From: AWTP1-13 sp963827545
GTDB taxonomy: Bacteria > Pseudomonadota > Alphaproteobacteria > Rhizobiales > Hyphomicrobiaceae
DNA: 64,000 bases
Assembly (NCBI GenBank): GCA_963827545.1
Contig: CAWHBI010000052.1
Coordinates: 62,001-126,000 of the forward strand
Direction: 5' to 3'
Part shown: piece by piece, positions 17,483-26,385 of the stretch
How the letters are laid out: every line of letters begins with the position of its first letter
Numbering within the stretch: position 1 is the stretch's first letter
Program-made: the position numbers and the translations under genes
Notes under the pieces: generated by a model
What the model was told of the DNA's origin: nothing
Seen by the model: only the letters and a program-made list of their open reading frames with translations
Database searches by the model: none

Positions 17483-19246
17483 ATGAGCGACCAGCGTTCC
17501 GATCAAAGTGGGCAGGTGCCAAGCGTTGTCGCCGTGGCAACCGCCTGGCGCAGTGCGCCCCTGGCCTGGGCGCCTCAAGCGGGCTTGGCTTGGGGTCTGG
17601 CTGGCGCCGCCGCGGTTGCGATCGCGGCCTACTTCGGGCTGGTCGAGGGCGGCATCGCCGACAGCGTGTTCGCGACCGCCGTCACGCTTTGCATTGCTGC
17701 CTCGATCGTGTGCCTCACCCGCCGCGTGCTGGCGGCGGCGCTGATGGCCGTGACGCTCGTCGCGATCGTCCGCACCATCTCCTACACCAAGCAGCAGGCG
17801 ACCGAGGTCGTGCTGCATGCCTACGACCTGGTCAGCTTTCTAAGCTCCCCGGCCGCCTTCGCCGACGTCTGGTCCGGGCACGGTGCGCTGGTGCTCGGCC
17901 TCGTTGCCACGGCGCTCGCCACGACGGGAGGCATTTGGATCGCGCTTCGGGTCGACGGTACCCGCGTGTCTCGCGCGCACGCGGCAGCGGCCGTGGCGCT
18001 GCTGGCCGGCGTCGCCTGGTCGGCCGATACGGCACGGGGTGAGCGCCGCCACACCGAGTTCTACTTCGAGAACGCGTATGTCACTTTCTTCTACGCCTCC
18101 TGGTCGGAGACGGTGCAGGCGCTCTGGCGCGGACGTCTGATCGAGGCGGCGGGGCCCGGACGGGCCGAGCCCCAGCCGAGCCGCCTGGAGGTGCCGGCAA
18201 GCTGTGCGCCCGCAACAAGGCCGCCGCACATCGTTCTCGTTCATCAGGAGTCCGTCGTACCGCCAGCTCACTTTCCAACACTCAGCTACGACCGGAGCCT
18301 CGATTCCTTCTTCCATTCCTTCGACGGCAGGCTCAACAAGCTGCGTGTGGAGACCTTCGGCGGCGCATCGTGGCTGACGGAGTTCTCTTTGCTGACGGGG
18401 CTGTCGACCCAGTCGTTCGGCGGCATGCGTCACTATGTGCAACACGTCATGGCTGGCGGCGTGGCCGACACGTTTCCCCACGCGCTCGCCCGCTGCGGCT
18501 ACCGCAACGTCATGTTCTACCCCATGCTGCGCCACTTTCTGGGTGCGGGAAGGTTCTTCGAGGCCGCCGGTCTTCGCGAGATCATCGATGCCAAGGCGCA
18601 GGGGGCGAGGATCGCCAACGAGCGCGACCGCTTCTACTATGCCAACGCGGTGGCCGAGATCGGCCGCCATCTCAAGGCGTCCGCCCAGCCGCTGTTCCTC
18701 TACATCCAGACCATGGCTGCGCACGGCCCCTACGACTACGCCTACATGCCGGAAGTCACGGTTGCCGGCGGTGGCCCCGGCACACACCCGGAGATGAGCG
18801 AGTATCTGCGCCGGCTCGCCATGGCGCGCATGGACTACGCCTTCCTGCGCTCGGAGCTGGTGCGCCGCTTCCCCAGGCAGCCGTTCCTGATCGTGCACTA
18901 CGGCGATCACCAGCCGACGGCCACGCAATCGCTGCTGGGCTTCGACGAGAACGCTTCCATCGAGGACATCACGGCGAGCGGCAACGAGGCCGCCCTCACC
19001 ACCTACTATGCGCTCGATGGGGTGCGCTACCGTCCGCCTCCGCTCCCCAGCGTGGATAGTCTGGATGTGGCCTACCTGGGCACCATGGTGCTGGAAGCCG
19101 CTGGGGTTCCGCTCTCGGATTCGCATCGCGAGCGCCGGCGCCTCATGATGCTCTGCAAGGGCCGCTACCACGACTGCCCGGCCCGCGAGGAGGTGCTGCG
19201 CTTCCACCGCCGCCTCATTGACTCGGGGCTGATGAAGGCGCTGTAG
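17483..19246 (+). CDS. LTA synthase / phosphoethanolamine transferase-like membrane sulfatase-fold enzyme
   Basis: 587 residues. The N-terminal third has about five membrane helices (residues 30-190). The periplasmic C-terminal domain has the alkaline phosphatase/sulfatase fold of LtaS and EptA: IVLVHQESV (metal site), GGASWLTEFSLLTGL (nucleophile region), YIQTMAAHGPYDY and IVHYGDHQPT (metal-binding Asp-His). It probably moves a phospho-polar head group from a lipid to an envelope glycan or lipid. In a Gram-negative host the acceptor is unknown. The start ATG at 17483 is chosen because the upstream extension is not membrane-like. Confidence 0.8.
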   Translation: MSDQRSDQSGQVPSVVAVATAWRSAPLAWAPQAGLAWGLAGAAAVAIAAYFGLVEGGIADSVFATAVTLCIAASIVCLTRRVLAAALMAVTLVAIVRTISYTKQQATEVVLHAYDLVSFLSSPAAFADVWSGHGALVLGLVATALATTGGIWIALRVDGTRVSRAHAAAAVALLAGVAWSADTARGERRHTEFYFENAYVTFFYASWSETVQALWRGRLIEAAGPGRAEPQPSRLEVPASCAPATRPPHIVLVHQESVVPPAHFPTLSYDRSLDSFFHSFDGRLNKLRVETFGGASWLTEFSLLTGLSTQSFGGMRHYVQHVMAGGVADTFPHALARCGYRNVMFYPMLRHFLGAGRFFEAAGLREIIDAKAQGARIANERDRFYYANAVAEIGRHLKASAQPLFLYIQTMAAHGPYDYAYMPEVTVAGGGPGTHPEMSEYLRRLAMARMDYAFLRSELVRRFPRQPFLIVHYGDHQPTATQSLLGFDENASIEDITASGNEAALTTYYALDGVRYRPPPLPSVDSLDVAYLGTMVLEAAGVPLSDSHRERRRLMMLCKGRYHDCPAREEVLRFHRRLIDSGLMKAL

Positions 19247-19322
19247 GCCCATCCCGCTGGACATGCGCCGCTCGGTCGCCTCCAATAGCCGACCTTCAGC
19301 AAATAGCGGGTCGAGATCACGC

Positions 19323-20091
19323 ATGACACCCCTCAACCTTTTCCCCGGCGAGACGGCGCTCGTCACCGGGTCGGCCTCCAACATCGGCCGCGCCATCGCG
19401 CTCGCTCTTGCCCACGAAGGTGCCGCCGTTCGCTGCGTCGATATCGATGCAGCGCGCAATGCGGCAATCGTGGAGGAGATCACCAAGGCGGGCGGCACGG
19501 CCGAGGCCGTTACCGCCGACCTCTCCACCACCGACGGCTGGCGAGCGGCCTTGCCTCCGGGTGATCAGCCCGTCTCCATGTTCGTGCACTCCGCCTCGCC
19601 GCCGCGTCGCGAGACCGACACGGCGCTCGCTGTCTCCGAGGCCACCTGGGACGCCATGGTCAACACCAACGTGCGCTCGGGCTTCCTGATCGCGCGCGAG
19701 CTGGCGCGGCGGATGAAGGCCGGCGGCATCAAGGGCCGCTTGCTGTTCATCACCTCGCTGCACGCCGAGACGCCGCGCAACATCCCCCACTACGCCGCCT
19801 CCAAGGCCGGCCAGACCATGGTGGTGAAGGAGCTGGCCCGCGCGCTGGGTCCCTGCCGGCATCCGCGTCAATGCGCTGGCGCCGGGCGCCGTGCCGGGCG
19901 GCGGCTTCAATGCGGCGGCTTTCGATTTCTCCGACAAGATCCCGCTCGGCCGCCTTGGCGCGGCAGAAGACATGGCCAACATGGCGCTCGCCCTGCTCTC
20001 GGACCGCTTCTCGGCCTACGTGACGGGCACGACCGTGGCCGTAGACGGAGGCATCGCCCTTTACAACTGGATCCCGCTGCCACAGGACTGA
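19323..20091 (+). CDS. SDR family oxidoreductase (frame broken by one base)
   Basis: Short-chain dehydrogenase/reductase, about 256 residues. ALVTGSASNIGRAIAL is the NAD(P) loop, HSASPP stands where NNAG usually is, FITSLHAE carries the catalytic Ser and HYAASKAGQ the Tyr-x-x-x-Lys pair. The frame breaks at 19851-19853, where CCC should be CC; GIRVNALAPGAVPGGG and VTGTTVAVDGGIALYNW then continue. One homopolymer base too many is the likely cause. Substrate unknown. Its stop is about 35 bases from a palindromic repeat. Confidence 0.85.
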
Positions 20092-20125
20092 TGGCGTCGC
20101 CCGTGCAGCGAGCGCCACCCGAATC

Positions 20126-20675
20126 CCCTCTCCCCGTCGCGCTTTTTCTGCGCGAACGGGGAGAGGGTTAGGGTGAGGGCGGCCACGGGCCGCGACCGTC
20201 GTTCAGGCAAGCCAAACATGCGTCGCACCCAGCCTTGGCGAACCAACCGTGCGCGGGTGCTTCGGTCGAAGTCGAGCTCGGCCGAGCAGCGCCTTAGGTC
20301 GCACTTGCGCAACCGCAACCTCAGAGGCCTGAAGTTCGTACGGCAGGCGGCCGTAGGCCCCTACTTCGTCGACTTTCTCTGTCGCGAGCTGAGGATCGTC
20401 GTCGAGGTCGACGGCGGCACACATGGCAAAGAGGTTGAGACCGCACGCGACGCACTGCGCACGGCCGCGCTAGAGAGGCTGCGCTACCGCATCTTCCGCG
20501 TGCACAACATCGATGTCTACCAAAACCTCGACGGCGTGCTCGACAGCCTCGTCGCATTCACTGAAGGCACGCCCTGACACAAGCCGCGTCGCGCCCTGTT
20601 GCCGCCCCTCACCTCATGCCGGAGGCATGGCTCCGCCATGACCCTCTCCCCGCTAGCGGGGAGAGGGAGACCGCC
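20126..20675. repeat. Composite palindromic repeat, copy 1, with a nuclease gene in its centre
   Basis: Left half 20126-20183: hairpin CCCTCTCCCCG...CGGGGAGAGGG followed by TTAGGGTGAGGGCGGC. Right half 20601-20675: GCCGCCCCTCACC, then small hairpins around GGCATG and ATGGC/GCCAT, then CCCTCTCCCCGC-TA-GCGGGGAGAGGG. The halves are inverted relative to each other. In the copies at 40.2 and 46.7 kb the inner arms are 23 and 21 bases apart. Here they are 417 bases apart, and the space holds the DUF559 gene. Confidence 0.85.
20218..20577 (+). CDS. DUF559 endonuclease-like protein (VSR-type fold)
   Basis: 119 residues from ATG 20218. The DUF559 family is related to very-short-patch-repair endonucleases (PD-(D/E)XK fold). 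SSSAEQRLRSHLRNRNLRG and FVRQAAVGPYFVDFLC precede the active-site core: Asp in YFVDFLC, then VVEVDGGTHG with the Glu/Asp pair, and FRVHNIDVYQNLDGVL at the end. The N-terminus is basic. The gene fills the centre of a palindromic repeat that is otherwise nearly empty elsewhere in this window, which suggests it belongs to that element. No partner methylase is nearby, so a classical mismatch-repair or restriction role is not supported. Confidence 0.88.
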   Translation: MRRTQPWRTNRARVLRSKSSSAEQRLRSHLRNRNLRGLKFVRQAAVGPYFVDFLCRELRIVVEVDGGTHGKEVETARDALRTAALERLRYRIFRVHNIDVYQNLDGVLDSLVAFTEGTP

Positions 20676-20793
20676 CGGCCATCCAACCGCCCATTGCGCA
20701 AGGCCCGGGCCGCCGTTATAACCCCGCCAGCAATTGCAGAGGGCCGCACCGCTGCGACGGAGCAGGCCCGTTTTTCCGTTGGAGACAAGGCCC

Positions 20794-21573
20794 ATGGCCC
20801 AGCAGCTCAGCGAGATCAAGGCTTCCGCCCGCGGTCGCTCCGGCACCGGCGGCGCCCGCGCCGTGCGGCGCGAGAAGCGCGTTCCCGGCATCGTCTACGG
20901 CGACACTGGCGAGGCGCAGACGATCGCTCTCGATGCCAACGAGCTCAGCATCATCATCGGCCGCGGCAAGTTCCTGTCCACCCTGTTCGAGCTCGACGTG
21001 GACGGCGCCAGGTCGCGCGTCATTCCGCGTGAAGTACAGCTCGACCCTGTCAAGGACACGCCCATTCATGTGGACTTCCAGCGCGTGAGCCCCGGCTCGC
21101 GCATCCGCGTGAATGTGCCGGTGCGGTTCATCAACGAGCCACTGTCCCCGGGCCTGAAGCGCGGCGGCGTGCTGAACGTCGTACGCCACGAGATCGAGGT
21201 GACGGCTCCCGCCGACAAGATTCCGGATTTCTTCGAGTTCAACCTGGAAGGCCTGGAAATCGGCCGCTCGGTGCACATCTCCGCCATCAAGCTGCCCGAG
21301 GGTGTGAAGCCCACCATCCAGAACCGCGATTTCACCGTCGCCACCATTGCCGGCCACAAGATCGAGGAGGAGCCGACGCCGGGCGCCGAGACCGCCGCCG
21401 TCGAAGGTGCCGCGCCCGCCGAGGGCGAGGCTGCCGAGGGCGCACCGGCCGCCGCGCCAGCCGACGCCAAGGCCGCGGCAGCAGCTGGGGCGAAGGCCCC
21501 TGCCGGCAAGGAGGCCGCTGGGGCGAAGCCCACCCCTGCGGCAGCCAAGCCCGCCGAGAAGGGCAAGAAATAG
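20794..21573 (+). CDS. rplY: 50S ribosomal protein L25 / general stress protein Ctc
   Basis: 5S rRNA-binding ribosomal protein of the long Ctc type, 259 residues. ATG 20794 with GGAGACAAGG upstream. The N-terminal L25 domain (residues 1-95; SGTGGARAVRREKRVPGIVYG) is followed by the Ctc beta-domain (about 96-190; PVRFINEPLSPGLKRGGVL). A low-complexity Ala/Pro/Lys tail (about 200-259) is common in alphaproteobacterial L25. Start of a rplY-pth-ychF run on the plus strand, a standard bacterial order. Confidence 0.96.
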   Translation: MAQQLSEIKASARGRSGTGGARAVRREKRVPGIVYGDTGEAQTIALDANELSIIIGRGKFLSTLFELDVDGARSRVIPREVQLDPVKDTPIHVDFQRVSPGSRIRVNVPVRFINEPLSPGLKRGGVLNVVRHEIEVTAPADKIPDFFEFNLEGLEIGRSVHISAIKLPEGVKPTIQNRDFTVATIAGHKIEEEPTPGAETAAVEGAAPAEGEAAEGAPAAAPADAKAAAAAGAKAPAGKEAAGAKPTPAAAKPAEKGKK

Positions 21574-21628
21574 CCGCAGCGTGTGCTTTTGTGCCGCCTG
21601 AGCCTGCGGACTCGATGGACGTTCGCCC

Positions 21629-22363
21629 ATGAAGCTTTTCGTCGGCGTCGGCAATCCGGGCAGCGGCTATGCGCGGCATCGCCACAACGTGGGCTTCATG
21701 GCGCTCGATCGCATCGCCGAGCACCACGGCTTGGGGCCCTGGAAGAAGCGGTTCCATGGTCTCGTGACCGATGGCCCGATCGGCGGCCGCCGTGTCATGC
21801 TGTTGAAGCCGCAGACCTACATGAACGACAGCGGCCAGGCCGTCGGCGAGGCCCAGCGCTACCTCAAGATCGACGAGGGCGACATCTACGTCTTTCACGA
21901 CGAGATCGATCTCGCGCCGGCCAAGCTGAAGGTGAAGGTCGGCGGCGGCAACGCCGGCCACAACGGGCTGCGCTCGATCTCGGCGCACATCGGCAACGAG
22001 TACGCGCGCGTGCGCATCGGCGTCGGCCATCCCGGCTCCAAGGACCTGGTGAGCCACTACGTGCTGCACGATTTCGCCAAGGCCGATGCCGAGTGGCTGG
22101 AGCCGCTGCTCGACGCGATTGCGGATGCGGCGGGGCGGCTGGCCTCTGGTGACGTGGCGCGCTTTCTTACAGAGGTCGCCCGCACCCAGCAATCCGACAA
22201 GCAGGCCGACAAAGGCGCGACCAGGGCATCGGCGCAGGAGCCGGAACGCAAGCCGCCCCCGCCGCAACCTGCGCATCCGGCCGGCGAGCGGCAGTCCAAG
22301 CGCGGCAGCGCGCTCGCCGAGAACCTCAAGCGGTGGCTGCGAGGGCGCAGCCCAGAGAGTTGA
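21629..22363 (+). CDS. pth: Peptidyl-tRNA hydrolase
   Basis: Releases tRNA from dropped-off peptidyl-tRNA. 244 residues. FVGVGNPGSGYARHRHNVGF holds Asn9 and catalytic His19. PQTYMNDSG and HDEIDLAPAKLKVKVGGG, followed by AGHNGLRSI, are the other active-site segments. A C-terminal extension of about 50 residues (Pro-rich, then basic KRWLRGR) exceeds the usual 190-200. It is 55 bases after rplY and 32 bases before ychF, and presumably one transcript. Confidence 0.96.
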   Translation: MKLFVGVGNPGSGYARHRHNVGFMALDRIAEHHGLGPWKKRFHGLVTDGPIGGRRVMLLKPQTYMNDSGQAVGEAQRYLKIDEGDIYVFHDEIDLAPAKLKVKVGGGNAGHNGLRSISAHIGNEYARVRIGVGHPGSKDLVSHYVLHDFAKADAEWLEPLLDAIADAAGRLASGDVARFLTEVARTQQSDKQADKGATRASAQEPERKPPPPQPAHPAGERQSKRGSALAENLKRWLRGRSPES

Positions 22364-22395
22364 TCAAGAGACCTGATCCCGAGAGATCCGATCCC

Positions 22396-23490
22396 ATGGG
22401 CTTCAAATGCGGCATCGTGGGCCTGCCGAACGTCGGCAAGTCCACGCTCTTCAATGCGTTGACGCAGACTGCGGCCGCCGAGGCGGCCAACTATCCCTTC
22501 AGCACCATCGAGCCCAACATCGGCGACGTCGGCGTGCCCGACCCCAGGCTCGACCAGCTGCGCGAGATCGCGGGCTCCGCCGCCGCCATCCCGACCCGCC
22601 TCACCTTCGTCGACATCGCCGGCCTGGTGCGCGGCGCCTCCAAGGGCGAAGGCCTCGGCAACCAGTTCCTCGGCCACATCCGCGAGGTCGACGCGGTGGC
22701 CTACGTGCTGCGCTGCTTTAGGGACCCGGACGTGACGCACGTGGAGGGCCGCATCGACCCCATCAGCGACGCAGAAACGGTCGAGACCGAGCTGATGATC
22801 GCCGACATGGAGAGCCTGGAGCGCCGCCGCGAGCCGCTGGCCAAGAAGGCCGTCACCGGCGAGAAGGAGGCCAAGGCGCAAGTTGCGCTGATCGACAAGG
22901 CGCTGGAGCTGGTCAGCGCCGGCAAGCCCGCCCGGCTGGCGAAGCTGACACCGGAGGAGGAGCGGCCCTATCGCCAGCTGCAACTGCTCACCGCCAAGCC
23001 CGTGGTCTACGTATGCAACGTCGACGAGGCCTCCATCGGCGGCAATGAGCTCTCCCGCAAGGTGGAGGCGCGCGCCAAGGCCGAGGGTGCCGGCTGCGTC
23101 GTCATCTCGGCCAAGATCGAGGCGGAGGTGGCCGCGCTGGAGCCTGAGGAGCGCGCCTACTACCTCGAGCACCTGGGCCTCAAGGAGCCCGGCCTCAACG
23201 CGCTGATCCGCGAGGGCTACCGCGTGCTCGACCTCATCACCTTCTTCACCGCCGGCCCCAAGGAGGCGCGCGCCTGGACCGTGACGGCAGGCGCCAAGGC
23301 GCCGAAGGCCGCCGGCGCCATCCACACCGATTTCGAGAAGGGCTTTATCAGGGCCGAGACCATCACCTTCGACGACTACGTATCGCTGGGCGGCGAAGTC
23401 GGCGCCAAGCAGGCCGGCAAGATGCGCCTCGAAGGCAAGGACTACGCCGTCAGGGACGGCGACGTGATGCTGTTCAGGTTTGCGAATTGA
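22396..23490 (+). CDS. ychF: Redox-regulated ribosome-binding ATPase YchF
   Basis: OBG-family P-loop protein that hydrolyses ATP rather than GTP and binds ribosomes. 364 residues, the family length. G1 loop GLPNVGKSTLFNALT (residues 8-22), NYPFSTIEPNIG, FVDIAGLVRGASKGEGLGN (switch region) and a helical coiled-coil domain in the middle. The C-terminal TGS-like domain carries DLITFFTAGPKEARAW and AGKMRLEGKDYAV. ATG 22396; in-frame sequence before it is not conserved. Confidence 0.97.
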   Translation: MGFKCGIVGLPNVGKSTLFNALTQTAAAEAANYPFSTIEPNIGDVGVPDPRLDQLREIAGSAAAIPTRLTFVDIAGLVRGASKGEGLGNQFLGHIREVDAVAYVLRCFRDPDVTHVEGRIDPISDAETVETELMIADMESLERRREPLAKKAVTGEKEAKAQVALIDKALELVSAGKPARLAKLTPEEERPYRQLQLLTAKPVVYVCNVDEASIGGNELSRKVEARAKAEGAGCVVISAKIEAEVAALEPEERAYYLEHLGLKEPGLNALIREGYRVLDLITFFTAGPKEARAWTVTAGAKAPKAAGAIHTDFEKGFIRAETITFDDYVSLGGEVGAKQAGKMRLEGKDYAVRDGDVMLFRFAN

Positions 23491-23498
23491 GGCGCTTG

Positions 23499-23543
23499 TC
23501 ATCCTGGGCCTTGTGCCCGGCGACAAGCGCCGGGATGACAACG
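23499..23543. repeat. Short inverted repeat between convergent genes
   Basis: TTGTCATCCTGGGC near 23503 pairs with the arm GCGCCGGGATGACAA ending at 23542. It occupies the gap between ychF and the convergent flavoprotein gene and touches the latter's stop codon, so it can act as a two-way terminator. The CATCC/GGATG arms recall the larger repeat at 33858-33983. Confidence 0.6.
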
Positions 23544-25191
23544 TTACCCCACCGCCCCCGCCGCCGCCCTGCCCGCCACGCGCCCCGAGAAGATGCAGCC
23601 GCCGAGGAACGTGCCTTCGAGCGCGCGGTAGCCGTGCATGCCGCCGCCGCCGAAGCCTGCGACCTCGCCCGCGGCGAACACGTTGCCGAGCGGCTGCCCG
23701 TCGGCCTTCAGCACGCGCGCTGACAAGTCGGTCTGCAGCCCGCCCAGCGTCTTGCGCGTGAGCACCCAGAGCCGCACCGCGATCAGCGGCCCGGCCTTGG
23801 GGTCGAGCAGACGGTGCGGCGTCGCCACCCGGATCAGCTTGTCCCCCAAGATAGTTGCGCGCCCCGCGGATCGCCGTGACCTGCGCGTCCTTGGTGTAGG
23901 TATTGTCGATCTCGCGATCGCGCGCCTGGATCTCACGCTCCAGCGCTCCAGCATCGATCAGCGCCGCGCCGGCCCGCTCGTTCATGGCCGCTACCAGCTC
24001 AGGCAGGGTGTTCTTGACGATGAAATCCACGCCCTGCTTCTTGAAGGCGTCAACCGGTCCGGGCACGCCGAAGCGGCGGCCCAGCACCTTGCGGATGCTC
24101 TTGCCGGTCAGGTCCGGGTTCTGCTCCGAGCCCGACAACGCGAACTCGCGCTCGATGATCTTCTGCGTCAGCACGAACCAGGAGTAGTCGTGGCCGGTCT
24201 TGCGCAGGTGCTCCAGCGTGCCCAGCGTGTCGAAGCCCGGGAACAGCGGCACCGGCAGGCGCCTGCCCGTCGCGTCGATCCACAGCGACGAGGGGCCCGG
24301 CAGGATGCGGATGCCGTGCGCGCTCCAGATCGGCGCGAAGTTGGTGATACCTTCCGTATAGTGCCACATGCGGTCGCGATTGATGAGGTTGCCGCCGGCC
24401 GCCTCGACGATGCCGAGCATGCGCCCGTCGACGTGGTCGGGCACGCCCGAGAGCATGTGCTTGGGCGGCTCGCCCAGCCGCTTGGGCCAGCTCGCGCGCA
24501 CCAGCTCGTGGTTGGCGCCGATGCCGCCCGAGGTCACGATTACCGCCTGCGCTTTCAGCGCGAAGTCGCCCACCACCTTGCGCGAGGTCGGGCGCCCACG
24601 CTCGAGGCTGCTGGCTTCGAGCACTTCACCGCGCACGCCGTCGACCACGCCGCCGCTGGTCGTCAGCTCGCTCGCCCGATGCCGGAAGCGCAGCGACACC
24701 AGGCCAGCTGTCACGCCCTCGTACACGCGTTTGACGAACGGCGCGATGATCGCCGGCCCCGTACCCCAGGTGACGTGAAACCGCGGCACCGAGTTGCCAT
24801 GCTCCGTGGCGAGATAGCCCCCGCGCTCGGCCCAGCCGACGATCGGGAACCAGCGCACGCCCCTGGCGTGCAGCCACGCGCGTTTCTCGCCCGCGGCGAA
24901 GCCGACGTAGGCCTCGGCCCAGCGGCGCGGCCAGTGGTCCTCATCGCGGTCGAAGCCGGCTGAGCCCATCCAGTCCTGCAGGGCGAGATCGTGGCTGTCG
25001 CGGATGCGCAGGCGCCGCTGCTCTGGCGAGTCGACGAACATCAGCCCGCCGAACGACCAGAACGCCTGGCCGCCCAGCGACTGCCCGCCCTCCTGGTCGA
25101 TGAGGATCACGCGCTTGCCCGCATCGAGAACTTCACAAGCCGCGACCAGACCCGCGAGGCCGCCCCCGACCACGATCACGTCTGCGTCCAT
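23544..25191 (-). CDS. FAD-binding dehydrogenase (COG3573 / fumarate reductase flavoprotein-like; frame broken)
   Basis: Flavoprotein of the fumarate reductase/ketosteroid dehydrogenase superfamily, about 548 residues. ATG 25191 with GAGGAGA upstream. The N-terminus VIVVGGGLAGLVAACEV is the FAD loop; GGQSLGGQAFWSFGGLMF and VIVTSGGIGANHEL are further flavin contacts. The frame breaks at 23842-23846, where a run of five C should be four. GDKLIRVATPHRLLDP and the C-terminal flavin motif FAAGEVAGFGGGGMHG then follow, ending in LEGTFLGGCIFSG. The substrate is unknown. It is 41 bases downstream of the PanE-like gene, so a two-gene operon is likely. Confidence 0.88.
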
Positions 25192-25232
25192 CGTCTCCTC
25201 CCGGCGCCGTTGCGCAGCGATCCCTTTTGCCG

Positions 25233-26261
25233 TCACCGTGCCTCGATTTGCTCGGGCGCGAGCCCCGGCGAACCGTCGCGTGCCGCCTCGGCCTGTTTCA
25301 CCAGGCCGATGATCCGCTCGGTAAGCGGCGCGCGTCCCCCGTGTTTCTGTGCAAGCTTCAGGATCGCGCCCTGCAGGTAGTCGATCTCGGTCGTCCGCCG
25401 CGCTCGCAAGTCCTCCCACATGGACGAGCGCGCCTCCGGATCGATCGCCAGCATGCGTTTCGCCACCCGCCGGAACAGCCAGTTGGGCAATCTCAGGATG
25501 CGCGGGACCGCGCCCGGCGGCACGCCTTCGATGCGGGCGGGACGGATGGCCGCCGCCTTCAGCACCGCCAGCGCCTCGCTGATCTGTGCCGCGAGGATCA
25601 GCCGCCAGCGGCGGTCGGCGATCTGGGTCGCCAGCGGCATGCCCGAGAGCGCGTTCAGCGCGTTGTTGAGGTTGAGCAGCAGCTTGCCCCACAGCACACC
25701 CGCCATGTCGGCATGCTCGGCGACAGGTGCGCCCCTCGCATTCAGCGCGCTGCGCAGGCCCGGCACGCCCCGCCCGATCTGAATCGTGCCGCTGGTGGCG
25801 CGATGGAAGCGCGCCGCCTGCCCGTCGCCGTGCGTCTGCACGACATTGAAGGGCACCATGCCCGGCACCACGCGGCCCATGGCGCCGAGCCGTGCCAGCA
25901 GCACATCCACATTGCCGACGCCGTTCTGCAGGCTCACCACCGTCACGCCGGAGGGTGCGTGCTCCGCAGTCAGGGCGGCCATGGCCGCCGTTGCACCGCT
26001 CTTCACCGTCACCAGAACAATGTCGGCTTCGGCGAAGGCCGCTGCCGGATCGGTCGCAAGCTTGATCGCCGAGGGTGCGAGCGATCTGTCCGCCCCCTCG
26101 AGGTCCGAAATGCGCAGCCCATGCCCAGCGATGATCTCGGCCAGCACCGGCCGCAGCAGCAGCGTCACGTCGCGCCCCGCGAGCGCCAGGCAGCCGCCGA
26201 CATAGCAGCCGATGCTGCCGGCGCCGGCAACGACGATACGAGCCTGACGACCGCTTACCAT
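25233..26261 (-). CDS. 2-dehydropantoate 2-reductase family protein (PanE/ApbA-like)
   Basis: NADPH-dependent ketopantoate reductase-family enzyme, 342 residues from ATG 26261. IVVAGAGSIGCYVGGCLA is the nucleotide loop; VSLQNGVGNVDVL and LWGKLLLNLNNALNALS (catalytic Lys and Asn) lie mid-protein; SMWEDLRARRTTEIDYLQG is the C-terminal substrate region. It is somewhat longer than the usual 290-310. Many paralogues of PanE act on other 2-keto acids, and with a flavoprotein downstream rather than pantothenate genes its role in CoA synthesis is uncertain. Confidence 0.85.
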   Translation of the reverse strand: MVSGRQARIVVAGAGSIGCYVGGCLALAGRDVTLLLRPVLAEIIAGHGLRISDLEGADRSLAPSAIKLATDPAAAFAEADIVLVTVKSGATAAMAALTAEHAPSGVTVVSLQNGVGNVDVLLARLGAMGRVVPGMVPFNVVQTHGDGQAARFHRATSGTIQIGRGVPGLRSALNARGAPVAEHADMAGVLWGKLLLNLNNALNALSGMPLATQIADRRWRLILAAQISEALAVLKAAAIRPARIEGVPPGAVPRILRLPNWLFRRVAKRMLAIDPEARSSMWEDLRARRTTEIDYLQGAILKLAQKHGGRAPLTERIIGLVKQAEAARDGSPGLAPEQIEAR

Positions 26262-26385
26262 CGCGCAAGCGCATCCCTGAATTGCAGCGCCGCTGTGTCG
26301 CGTGCGGCGGGCGTCCGCTGACAATCGCCTCGCCAGCCTGTAAGACAGCCCGCAAACCGCAATAGCATGGGGCAGCAGAGAGCGC

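Noticed and set aside
20126..20675. A conventional insertion sequence
   Set aside because: No transposase and no obvious target-site duplication could be seen. The only gene is a DUF559 nuclease, so it is reported as a repeat element rather than an IS.
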